From Desulfobacterales bacterium (GTDB lineage Bacteria > Desulfobacterota > Desulfobacteria > Desulfobacterales > UBA2174_A), in contig JALOPD010000287.1 of NCBI GenBank assembly GCA_025454075.1, positions 1 to 7,572 on the forward strand: DNA of 7,572 nucleotides, written 5' to 3'. Below the pieces are notes generated by a model. It saw nothing but the letters and a program-made list of their open reading frames with translations. It was not told the origin of the DNA and did no database searches. This document shows positions 1-5,813 of the stretch, one piece after another. Position 1 is the stretch's first letter. Every line of letters begins with the position of its first letter. The translations under genes and the position numbers were made by a program.

Positions 1-588
1 AACTCCAAGGCGGCCCTGGTCATCCTGGGGGCGCTCGCCACGGCCTTCGGCTTCGTTATGTACGTGCTGCTGATCGGGGTGTGCTGGGGCGTCCGTTTCC
101 CGAGCATCGGCGCGGTCCTCGGCGTGCTCTCCGGCATGATTGCGGTCTTCCTGACCTACTATGTCTGGCCGAACCTGCTGACCATGCACTGCGCCTTCTG
201 GGGCGTCTTCGTCGGCCTGGTGGTGGCCTACATCTGCAAGGGGTTGGGCCTCAAGGACACGGAGGAGACGATCAAGCGCCAGAACGAGGTGCGCGCCTTC
301 CTGGACAGCATCGACCCGCCCAGCGCGTCGGCCAAGCAGTGGCGCGGGGTCATGAAGATCGGCACCCCGCTCTGGTATTTCTTCGCCATCGGCCCGGCCT
401 GCATCCTCGGCAACTCGGCCTTTTCGTTTGCCGGGTTCCCGCCGCTGTGGTCCTGGCAGATCGCCTGGTGGATCATCGGGATCGTCATGATGTGGGCGCT
501 GTGCTTCAAGTGCGAGCTGTCGACCACCAGCGCGGTGCAGCTCGAGCGCGCCGAGAAGGAAAAGATGATCGTGGTCAAGGAAGCCTAA
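1..588 (+). CDS. Sodium:solute symporter (SSS family), C-terminal part, 5' truncated by window edge
   Basis: The frame is open from base 1 and ends at TAA 586-588, giving 195 visible residues; the start lies outside the window. About five hydrophobic segments are visible, near residues 4-28, 36-58, 62-82, 120-140 and 149-170. A charged cytoplasmic stretch (about 83-118, containing LKDTEETIKRQNE) separates the third and fourth, and the protein ends in a charged tail (LERAEKEKM). This pattern fits the C-terminal half of an SSS-family (TC 2.A.21) cation/carboxylate symporter. A small membrane ORF follows 43 nt downstream and an acyl-CoA synthetase lies further on, so the substrate is plausibly acetate, propionate or a similar monocarboxylate. 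The substrate is inference, because the sodium- and substrate-binding helices are not in view. The Met at 58 is internal and not a start. Confidence 0.8.
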   Translation, partial: NSKAALVILGALATAFGFVMYVLLIGVCWGVRFPSIGAVLGVLSGMIAVFLTYYVWPNLLTMHCAFWGVFVGLVVAYICKGLGLKDTEETIKRQNEVRAFLDSIDPPSASAKQWRGVMKIGTPLWYFFAIGPACILGNSAFSFAGFPPLWSWQIAWWIIGIVMMWALCFKCELSTTSAVQLERAEKEKMIVVKEA

Positions 589-614
589 ACCGACGGGATG
601 AAATCCCCTTTTCA

Positions 615-621
615 AAAGGAG
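615..621 (+). promoter_or_regulatory. Ribosome binding site of the 28-aa ORF
   Basis: AAAGGAG lies 10 nt before the ATG at 632. This good Shine-Dalgarno match in a 43-nt intergenic gap is a main reason to treat the tiny ORF as translated. Confidence 0.55.
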
Positions 622-631
622 AACTCCGACG

Positions 632-718
632 ATGAAACCCGAAGACCTTTGGATGATCGGAATCGTGGCATTCTGCATCCTCTTCACCGCCAGCTTCGGC
701 TGGGGGTTGTGGGGATAG
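632..718 (+). CDS. Small membrane protein, putative symporter accessory subunit (28 aa)
   Basis: ATG 632 to TAG 716-718 encodes 28 residues: an acidic start (MKPEDLW), one hydrophobic helix (about residues 8-22) and a Trp/Gly-rich end (FGWGLWG). A Shine-Dalgarno site precedes it, and it begins 43 nt after the symporter stop in the same direction, so the two are probably co-transcribed. I recall that many SSS symporter genes are followed by very short single-helix ORFs annotated as symporter small accessory proteins. Size, position and tryptophan-rich ends match that pattern. The likely role is to bind or stabilise the symporter in the inner membrane, but this is inferred from context. The alternative is a chance ORF. 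Confidence 0.6.
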   Translation: MKPEDLWMIGIVAFCILFTASFGWGLWG

Positions 719-767
719 CCTCGCGCGTTGAGGCGGCAGAAGCCGTGTAACTGAATCGAACGTCAGC

Positions 768-806
768 TTCCCTCTCCCCCGGCCCCTTCGGCAGGGGGAG
801 AGGGAA
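768..806. repeat. Perfect 13-bp inverted repeat (interspersed palindrome or 3' end hairpin)
   Basis: TTCCCTCTCCCCC (768-780) pairs completely with GGGGGAGAGGGAA (794-806) around a 13-nt loop. It lies 49 nt after the small membrane ORF and would form a very stable hairpin. No U-run follows on either strand, so it is not a classical intrinsic terminator. It may protect the symporter mRNA 3' end. CCCTCTCCC/GGGAGAGGG palindromes are also a common interspersed repeat type in proteobacterial genomes. Confidence 0.7.
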
Positions 807-841
807 CCTCAAAAATGAGTTCCAATGAAGCTGATTTTTTT

Positions 842-893
842 TGTGGGAGCGGCTTTCCAGCCGCGACGATCGAGGCTGAAAGCCTCTCCCACA
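842..893. repeat. REP doublet (REPIN-like), copy 1
   Basis: Two REP-type units face each other. The outer arms TGTGGGAG (842-849) and CTCCCACA (886-893) are perfect complements. Inside are two hairpins: GCGGCT/AGCCGC (849-854 with 859-864, loop TTCC) and GAGGCT/AGCCTC (872-877 with 881-886, loop GAA). Read on its own strand, each unit follows a TGTGGGAG-N-GGCTTTC-AGCC pattern, close to the GTGGGAG-type REP units of gamma-proteobacteria. Eight Ts precede it (835-842) and six As follow (895-900). No RAYT transposase is in the window, so mobilisation would have to act in trans. Confidence 0.8.
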
Positions 894-931
894 GAAAAAA
901 CCGATTTCGTCTTGTCATTCAAGTTTTGTGG

Positions 932-960
932 ACCGCGCAATGCGTCTTATGCGGTTTTTT
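932..960 (+). terminator. Possible intrinsic terminator upstream of the acyl-CoA synthetase
   Basis: ACCGC (932-936) pairs with GCGGT (951-955), with one extra G-T pair inside, over a loop of about 13 nt, and is followed directly by six Ts (955-960). It would stop transcription from the symporter operon. The stem is short and the loop large, so the call is tentative. Confidence 0.3.
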
Positions 961-1009
961 GAGAGCCTCAGGGGGACACCCTGTTACGGGCATGTACCGC
1001 AGCCGAGGC

Positions 1010-1037
1010 TTGTCCTGGAACTCTCTTGATTTTTCAT
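1010..1037 (+). promoter_or_regulatory. Weak sigma-70-like promoter candidate for the acyl-CoA synthetase
   Basis: TTGTCC (1010-1015) and TTTCAT (1032-1037), separated by 16 nt, each match four of six consensus bases. The position, about 45 nt before the start codon, is sensible. The match is weak and could be chance. Confidence 0.2.
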
Positions 1038-1065
1038 AGCCGTTGGTGCTGAACTCAAGACATCC

Positions 1066-1072
1066 AAGGAGG
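1066..1072 (+). promoter_or_regulatory. Ribosome binding site of the acyl-CoA synthetase
   Basis: AAGGAGG lies 7 nt before the ATG at 1080. This near-ideal Shine-Dalgarno site fixes that start over internal Met codons. Confidence 0.8.
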
Positions 1073-1079
1073 ATCTCCC

Positions 1080-3170
1080 ATGACCAACCCGTACGACGCC
1101 GATTATGGCCAGTCGATCAAAGACCCCGACGGCTTCTGGGGCAGGGTCGCCGAAGACTGCCACTGGTACAAGAAGTGGGACAAGGTGCTGGACGACTCCC
1201 GCAAGCCGTTTTACCGCTGGTTCACCGGCGGCGAGCTCAACACCTGCTACAACGCGCTCGACCTGCACGTGGACAAGGGCCGCGGCGGGCAGGCAGCCCT
1301 CGTCTACGACAGCCCCGTCACCCAGACCCTCAAGACCTTCACCTACACCCAGCTGCGCGACGAGGTGGCCCGTTTCGCGGGCGCCCTTTCCGCCCAGGGC
1401 GTGGCCAAGGGCGACCGGGTGGTGATCTACATGCCGATGATCCCCGAGGCGCTCGTCGCCATGTTCGCCTGCGCCCGGCTGGGGGCTGTGCACTCGGTCG
1501 TGTTCGGCGGCTTCGCGGCGCCGGAGCTGGCCGTGCGCATCAACGACGCCAAGCCCAAGCTGATCGTGTCGGCCTCCTGCGGCATCGAGGTCAACCGGGT
1601 GATCCCCTACAAGCCGCTCATGGACGGGGCGATCGAGACGGCCTCCTTCAAGCCCGAGCACTGCATCATCGTGCAGCGGCCGATGCAGAAAGCCGAGATG
1701 AAGCCCGGGCGCGACCTGGACTGGAACGAGGTCATGGCCAAGGCCAAGCCCCACGAGTGCGTGCCGGTCAAGGCCACCGACCCGCTTTACATCCTCTACA
1801 CCTCCGGCACCACCGGCATCCCCAAGGGCGTGGTGCGCGACAACGGCGGGCACGTGGTCGCGCTGAAATACACCATGAAGGCCATCTACAACGTCGACGC
1901 CGGCGACGTCTACTGGGCGGCCTCGGACGTGGGCTGGGTGGTGGGCCACTCCTACATCGTCTACGGCCCCCTGTTCAAAGGCTGCACCAGCATCCTCTAC
2001 GAGGGCAAGCCGGTCGGCACGCCGGACGCCGGCGCCTTCTGGCGGGTGATCTCGCAGCACGGGGTCAAATGCCTCTTCACGGCGCCGACGGCCTTCCGGG
2101 CGATCAAGCGCGAGGACCCGAATGCCGAGCACCTGAAGAAATACAACCTTTCCAAATTCAAGACCCTGTTCCTGGCCGGCGAGCGGCTGGACCCGGACAC
2201 CCTGCGCTGGGCCCAGCAGCATCTCAAGGTCCCCGTGATCGACCACTGGTGGCAGACCGAGACCGGCTCGGCCATCGCCGGAAACTGTTTGGGGCTGCAC
2301 CACTTCCCGGTCAAGGAGGGCTCTCCGACCAAAGCCGTCCCGGGTTGGAACCTGGCGGTTCTGGGCTCCGATAAACAGCCGGTGAAGGCCGGGGAAATCG
2401 GTGCGCTGGTGGCCAAGCTGCCCATGCCCCCCGGCACCCTGCCGACCCTGTGGAACAACGACGAGGGGTTCATCAAGTCCTACCTGGAGGAATTCCCGGG
2501 CTACTACAAGACGGCCGATGCCGGCTTCATCGACAAGGACGGCTACGTCTTCGTGATGTCGCGCACGGACGACATCATCAACGTGGCCGGCCACCGGCTT
2601 TCCACCGGCGCCATGGAGGAGATCCTGTCCGACCACAAGGACGTGGCCGAGTGCGCGGTGCTGGGAGTGGACGACGCGCTCAAGGGCCAGGTGCCGATCG
2701 GGTTCATCGTTCTCAAAACCGGGGTCACGCGCAGCAACGACGAGATCGTCAAGGAGGTGGTCCAGATGGTGCGCGACCGCATCGGGCCGGTGGCCTCCTT
2801 CAAGACGGCCACGGTGGTCAAGCGGCTGCCCAAGACCCGCTCCGGCAAGATCCTGCGCGGCACGATCCAGAAGATCGCCGACAACAAGGAGTGGAAGATG
2901 CCGGCCACCATCGACGACCCGTCAAGCAGGCGCTCAGCACGGTCGGGTACGCCCAGGGCCGGAAAGCCTGAGCCGGAAGGCGGGAGGGCTTTCGGTCCCG
3001 GTGGATCGCGGCCGGAAGCCCGTTCCTGCAAGGAAAATGAATCCACCTCCCTGGAAATGGGCTGCGGTGAGCCGGGGGATTCCATAGGAAATGAAGTGAC
3101 GCTCCTGCGGGAGTGGCTTCCAGCCACGAGAAAATCGCGGCAAGATGCCGCTCCCACCAAAAAAAGTTGA
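1080..3170 (+). CDS. prpE: Propionyl/acetyl-CoA synthetase (PrpE/ACSS3-type, AMP-forming) with disrupted, over-extended C-terminus
   Basis: This cytosolic ANL-family ligase converts a short-chain acid, ATP and CoA to acyl-CoA, AMP and PPi. The N-terminal ACAS region (about 5-60: DPDGFW, PFYRWF) is followed by the P-loop YTSGTTGIPKG (240-250), LAGERLD (365-371), WWQTETG (390-396), KTADAG (477-482, D480), the hinge region SRTDDIINVAGHRL (494-507) and PKTRSGK with catalytic K590. The order and spacing match PrpE and human ACSS3, including the short loop between LAGE and WWQTETG. Ala366 sits where acetate-specific Acs has Val386, which favours propionate; acetate use is possible. Related proteins are about 630 residues and this frame gives 696. 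After IDDP (611-614) the frame leaves the family pattern. The expected ending, VKQALSTVGYAQGRKA, is present in another frame (2921-2968, stop 2969-2971), so about 82 residues from 615 on are read through repeats. All catalytic motifs lie upstream, so activity is probably kept. Confidence 0.9.
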   Translation: MTNPYDADYGQSIKDPDGFWGRVAEDCHWYKKWDKVLDDSRKPFYRWFTGGELNTCYNALDLHVDKGRGGQAALVYDSPVTQTLKTFTYTQLRDEVARFAGALSAQGVAKGDRVVIYMPMIPEALVAMFACARLGAVHSVVFGGFAAPELAVRINDAKPKLIVSASCGIEVNRVIPYKPLMDGAIETASFKPEHCIIVQRPMQKAEMKPGRDLDWNEVMAKAKPHECVPVKATDPLYILYTSGTTGIPKGVVRDNGGHVVALKYTMKAIYNVDAGDVYWAASDVGWVVGHSYIVYGPLFKGCTSILYEGKPVGTPDAGAFWRVISQHGVKCLFTAPTAFRAIKREDPNAEHLKKYNLSKFKTLFLAGERLDPDTLRWAQQHLKVPVIDHWWQTETGSAIAGNCLGLHHFPVKEGSPTKAVPGWNLAVLGSDKQPVKAGEIGALVAKLPMPPGTLPTLWNNDEGFIKSYLEEFPGYYKTADAGFIDKDGYVFVMSRTDDIINVAGHRLSTGAMEEILSDHKDVAECAVLGVDDALKGQVPIGFIVLKTGVTRSNDEIVKEVVQMVRDRIGPVASFKTATVVKRLPKTRSGKILRGTIQKIADNKEWKMPATIDDPSSRRSARSGTPRAGKPEPEGGRAFGPGGSRPEARSCKENESTSLEMGCGEPGDSIGNEVTLLREWLPATRKSRQDAAPTKKS
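2919..2971 (+). other. Frame disruption and relic of the native synthetase C-terminus
   Basis: The main frame reads I-D-D-P up to codon 2919-2921. From 2921 a different frame encodes V-K-Q-A-L-S-T-V-G-Y and six more residues, ending at TGA 2969-2971, as expected for the terminal helix of this family. In ACSS3, as I recall it, five residues separate the equivalent Pro and Val. A 16-nt deletion at the junction would explain both the missing residues and the frame change. A simple one-base sequencing error would not account for the missing residues. Confidence 0.6.
2979..3031. repeat. Degenerate REP-type doublet, copy 2
   Basis: The left unit begins GGCGGGAGGGCTTTCGG on the plus strand. On the minus strand the right unit reads TGCAGGAACGGGCTTCCGG followed by CCGCG, resembling the REP pattern (GGGAG-N-GGCTT-C-GCC). 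The inner hairpins are imperfect, so this looks like an older, decayed copy. It lies just after the expected synthetase stop at 2971. Confidence 0.4.
3106..3158. repeat. REP doublet (REPIN-like), copy 3
   Basis: This has the same architecture as the doublet at 842-893. The outer arms GGGAG (3109-3113) and CTCCC (3151-3155) enclose two perfect 6-bp hairpins: GTGGCT/AGCCAC (3113-3118 with 3122-3127, loop TCC) and GCGGCA/TGCCGC (3137-3142 with 3146-3151, loop AGA). Seven As follow (3159-3165). On the minus strand the flank reads ATGAAG, a spacer, a T-run, then the GTGGGAGCGGC arm, much like the left flank of copy 1. The conserved unit may therefore exceed the palindrome. It lies inside the aberrant synthetase frame. 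Confidence 0.75.
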
Positions 3171-3211
3171 ACTTCATCGGGAGACCCCATAAAGGGGAAT
3201 GCGCCTTCGCG

Positions 3212-3220
3212 TGATATATC
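3212..3220 (+). promoter_or_regulatory. Possible extended -10 promoter for the response regulator
   Basis: TG-A-TATATC is an extended -10-like element about 27 nt before the ATG at 3247. No good -35 lies 17 nt upstream. It sits in the short unique stretch between the REP doublet and the gene. Confidence 0.25.
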
Positions 3221-3236
3221 GATGTGCCCGGATCGC

Positions 3237-3243
3237 GAGGTGA
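3237..3243 (+). promoter_or_regulatory. Ribosome binding site of the response regulator
   Basis: GAGGTGA complements the 16S rRNA tail and ends 3 nt before the ATG at 3247. It supports that start and a translation signal separate from the synthetase. Confidence 0.6.
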
Positions 3244-3246
3244 CCC

Positions 3247-3621
3247 ATGGCCAAAAAGATCCTCATCGTGGATGACGAGCCCAGCATCATCGTGGCCCTG
3301 CAGTTCCTGATGGAACAGAACGGGTACGAAACGCTGGTGGCCTTCAGCGGCGAGGAGGCCATGGAATCCGTCGACCGGGACCACCCCGATCTCATTCTGC
3401 TGGACATCATGCTGCCGGTGGTGGACGGGTTCGAAGTCTGCCAGCGGGTGCGTGAAAACCCGGATTGGAAGGACATCCGCATCGTGCTGCTGACCGCCCT
3501 GGGCAGCGAGGCCCATGTGACCAAGGGCCTGGACCTCGGGGCCGACGCCTACGTGACCAAACCCTTCTCGAACGCAGATCTCGTGGTTAAGGTCAAAGAG
3601 CTGCTCGAATGCCGCGGCTGA
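3247..3621 (+). CDS. Single-domain response regulator (CheY-like receiver)
   Basis: The 124 residues form one complete receiver domain with no output domain. The acidic pocket is D9/D10, the phospho-acceptor is D53 (in LILLDIMLP), and the conserved Thr83 (LLTA) and Lys105 (VTKPF) are present, as are the D60-G61 turn and G98-A99-D100. It should be phosphorylated at D53 by a histidine kinase and then act by protein-protein contact, as CheY- and DivK-type proteins do, because no DNA-binding domain is present. Its last 13 nt overlap the next gene, implying translational coupling and a shared pathway. The nearest intact kinase is the convergent transporter-kinase hybrid (5814-7572, minus). The downstream fusion lacks a phospho-acceptor His and cannot be an ordinary donor, but could be the binding target. 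Confidence 0.93.
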   Translation: MAKKILIVDDEPSIIVALQFLMEQNGYETLVAFSGEEAMESVDRDHPDLILLDIMLPVVDGFEVCQRVRENPDWKDIRIVLLTALGSEAHVTKGLDLGADAYVTKPFSNADLVVKVKELLECRG

Positions 3622-5783
3622 CGAAACACTCCTCCTTTTGGCTGTTCGTCCTGGTGTGCCTCCTGTTTTTCGTCGGTGTGGTCGGCAGCTTTGCCGTCCT
3701 GTTCTGGCTGGATCTCACCCCGGCCGAGCGCGACATGGTGCGGGGCCTGGTCCAACCGCATGGGATCTATGTGGTCGGCGGAGGGCTCCTCCTGATCGCC
3801 GGGGCGGGTCTGGCGATCGAGTGGGTGTTTCGGCTGTACGTGTTTCCGATCGGCAAGATCGCCGAGGAAACCGGCATCATGCACGGTGTGAACACGGGGC
3901 GCCGCCTCCGCGTCGAAGGCAGCCGCGATGTGCGGCAGCTGGCCGCCGCCATCAACGCGTCCGCCGACGCCTTCGAGGCGCTGCACCGTTCCGTGGAGGA
4001 GCGCATTGCGGAGGCGCGGGCCCGCATCGAGGAAGAGAAAACGATTCTTTCCGTGGCGCTGGCCGAGTTGCCCGAGGGGGTCCTCGTTTTCAGCCCGGAA
4101 GGGCGCATCATCCTCTACAACGAGCGCGCCCGGCAGCTGCTGGAGTCCTCGAGCGACCCAGCGGCCGGATTTCAGCGTGCCCAGACCGACGGGGCGATCG
4201 GGTTGGGCCGTTCGATTTTCGGCGCGATCGACAAGCCCCTCATTGCCAGCGCCCTGGACGAGATCGCCGCTCATCTGCGCCGCGGCGGGCATGAACTGAC
4301 GTCGTCTTTTGTAATCCCCGGCCGCAGCGGGCGCCTCCTGCAGGTCGCAACGGTACCGATTCTAAGCCCGCTGCGGGAGATGACCGCCTTCATCCTCATT
4401 CTCACCGATGCCACGGAGCCGATGGAGGCTTTCCGGCGCGCGGAGTCGCTGGTGCAATCCTACACCATCCAGATGCGCCGGGCCCTGGCCGGCATCCGGG
4501 CGGCCGTGGAGTTGATTCTCGATTTCCCGGGCCTGCCGCCGGCCAAGCACCACGAATTCCACCGCATCATCCACCGGGAGGTGTTGGCCGCCGGAGAGGC
4601 CACCGACCGCGTGGCGGCCGAATACGCCGCCTCCACCCGGTCGCCGGGCCCGCTGGCGCGCATGCGGGCGCAGGACTTCCTCGAAGCGGTCCGGCGTAAG
4701 GCCGGCGATCGACTGGGGCTCCGCCTGCAGGTCGAGCCGACGGAAGATGCGCTGTGGATCCGATTGGACGGTACCTCCATGGCGCTGGCGCTGGTGTTCG
4801 TCCTGGAGCGCCTCGGCGCGGAGTTCGGGCACACCGTTTCGCGCTGCCGGATGGAGGCCAAGGACCGCTTCGTGGGCGTCGATTTCATCTGGACCGGCCC
4901 GCCGCTGCGACTGGAAACGCTTTACCGCTGGGGCTTGCAGCCGGTTTCCGTCCGGGACGAAGGGCTGCGCTTCACGCTCAAGGAGATTCTGGCCCGGCAC
5001 CGGGCGGAGCTCTGGTCGCAGTCCCTGGGAAACGCTTCCGAGTCCTACCTGCGGCTGCTGCTGGAAACGGTGGAGCCGGCCGAAGCCGTCCATCCCCGGC
5101 GGCATACCATTCTGGCGACCGCGCGTCCGGTCTACTACGATTTCGACCTCTTCAATCAACCGGGGCAGTCTTTCGAACTGGACCAGCGGCCGCTGGCGGG
5201 ATTGCCCTACACCGTTTTCGACACCGAGACGACCGGCCTCAACCCGCGCGCAGGCGATGAGATCGTCTCCATCGGGGCGGTGCGGATCGTCAACGGCCGC
5301 CTGCTGGCATCCGAGTGCTTCGAACAGCTGGTAAAACCCGAATGCGCCCTGCGGCCGGAATCGATCCGGATTCACGGCATCCAGCCCGAAATGCTGGAGG
5401 GGCAGCCGGACGTGCGGCAGGCGCTGCGGTCGTTCCAGCGCTTTGCCGAGGGGACGATCCTCGTGGCGCACAACGCCGCCTTCGACATGCGCCTGCTGCA
5501 GCTGCAGGGGGAACGGTCCGGACTTCGTTTCGAGAACCCCGTGCTCGACACGATGCTGCTCTCCGCGGTGGTCCACCCCGCGCAGGACGAGCACAGCCTC
5601 GAGGCCATCGCCGAGCGCCTGGGGGTCACCGTCATGGGGCGCCACACGGCCCTGGGGGACGCGATCGCGGCGGCGGAAGTCTTTCTGAAGCTCCTGCCGC
5701 TGCTCGATGCGGCCGGGGTCGGCACCCTCAAACAGGCACGGGAGGCGTCGCAGAAAACCTATTATGCACGGCTGAAGTACTGA
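3609..5783 (+). CDS. Membrane-anchored pseudo-histidine kinase fused to DEDDh 3'-5' exonuclease
   Basis: This 724-residue protein starts at ATG 3609 inside the receiver gene, with a weak AAAGAG site 8 nt upstream. In order it shows TM1 (about 9-34), a short loop, TM2 (52-78), a HAMP-like linker with Pro80, a coiled coil (120-145), a PAS-like region (146-270), a DHp-like helix pair (278-340), an ATPase-like region (350-490) and an exonuclease domain (531-700). The H-box position reads IQMRRAL (287-293), so the usual His is Ile287. N-, G1- and G2-box residues are also lost, though the fold pattern remains (DGTSMALALVFVLERL at 387-402; TLKEILARHRAELW at 456-469). The exonuclease is complete: D538 and E540 (FDTETTGL), D626 (HNAAFD), H679 and D684 (HTALGD), as in DnaQ/epsilon-type enzymes. 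I infer a signal-controlled nuclease facing the cytoplasm. Its substrate (DNA, RNA or a small nucleotide) is unknown. Confidence 0.85.
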   Translation: MPRLTKHSSFWLFVLVCLLFFVGVVGSFAVLFWLDLTPAERDMVRGLVQPHGIYVVGGGLLLIAGAGLAIEWVFRLYVFPIGKIAEETGIMHGVNTGRRLRVEGSRDVRQLAAAINASADAFEALHRSVEERIAEARARIEEEKTILSVALAELPEGVLVFSPEGRIILYNERARQLLESSSDPAAGFQRAQTDGAIGLGRSIFGAIDKPLIASALDEIAAHLRRGGHELTSSFVIPGRSGRLLQVATVPILSPLREMTAFILILTDATEPMEAFRRAESLVQSYTIQMRRALAGIRAAVELILDFPGLPPAKHHEFHRIIHREVLAAGEATDRVAAEYAASTRSPGPLARMRAQDFLEAVRRKAGDRLGLRLQVEPTEDALWIRLDGTSMALALVFVLERLGAEFGHTVSRCRMEAKDRFVGVDFIWTGPPLRLETLYRWGLQPVSVRDEGLRFTLKEILARHRAELWSQSLGNASESYLRLLLETVEPAEAVHPRRHTILATARPVYYDFDLFNQPGQSFELDQRPLAGLPYTVFDTETTGLNPRAGDEIVSIGAVRIVNGRLLASECFEQLVKPECALRPESIRIHGIQPEMLEGQPDVRQALRSFQRFAEGTILVAHNAAFDMRLLQLQGERSGLRFENPVLDTMLLSAVVHPAQDEHSLEAIAERLGVTVMGRHTALGDAIAAAEVFLKLLPLLDAAGVGTLKQAREASQKTYYARLKY

Positions 5784-5791
5784 TGTTTTAT

Positions 5792-5807
5792 GGCGGGGAC
5801 CCTCGCC
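5792..5807. terminator. Short hairpin between convergent genes
   Basis: GGCGGG (5792-5797) pairs with CCTCGCC-side bases 5802-5807, with one G-T pair, around a 4-nt loop. It lies within the 30-nt gap between two convergent stop codons. No U-run follows on either strand, so it is at best a weak shared 3'-end structure. Confidence 0.3.
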
Positions 5808-5813
5808 TGAGAC

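Larger units (their letters stand above)
719..1079. other. 361-nt non-coding gap with repeats and possible control sites
   Basis: I see no credible gene here. From left to right it holds a perfect 13-bp inverted repeat (768-806), a REP doublet bordered by a T-run and an A-run (835-900), a possible intrinsic terminator (932-960), and a leader to the synthetase gene with a weak promoter candidate and a strong ribosome binding site. A 74-codon open frame at 815-1039 crosses the REP doublet and is best explained as chance. Confidence 0.7.

Noticed and set aside
1016..1030. Sigma-54 promoter-like TGG...TTGAT before the synthetase
   Set aside because: The spacing between the GG and the downstream element is one base short, and the GC of the -12 element is missing.
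815..1039. 74-codon plus-strand ORF in the gap before the synthetase
   Set aside because: It runs through the REP doublet, has no credible ribosome binding site, and its peptide is repeat-derived.
984..2636. 550-codon minus-strand open frame
   Set aside because: It is fully antisense to the synthetase, and its His/Val/Gly/Asp-rich, low-motif translation is typical of a shadow frame in GC-rich DNA. The plus-strand frame has every family motif.
3039..3082. GAATCC/GGATTC inverted repeat between REP copies 2 and 3
   Set aside because: Only six pairs over a 32-nt loop, which is within chance expectation.
4362..5645. 427-codon minus-strand open frame opposite the exonuclease fusion
   Set aside because: It has no recognisable motif and an Arg/Gln/Gly/Pro-rich composition. 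The plus strand has clear DEDDh motifs in the same stretch.
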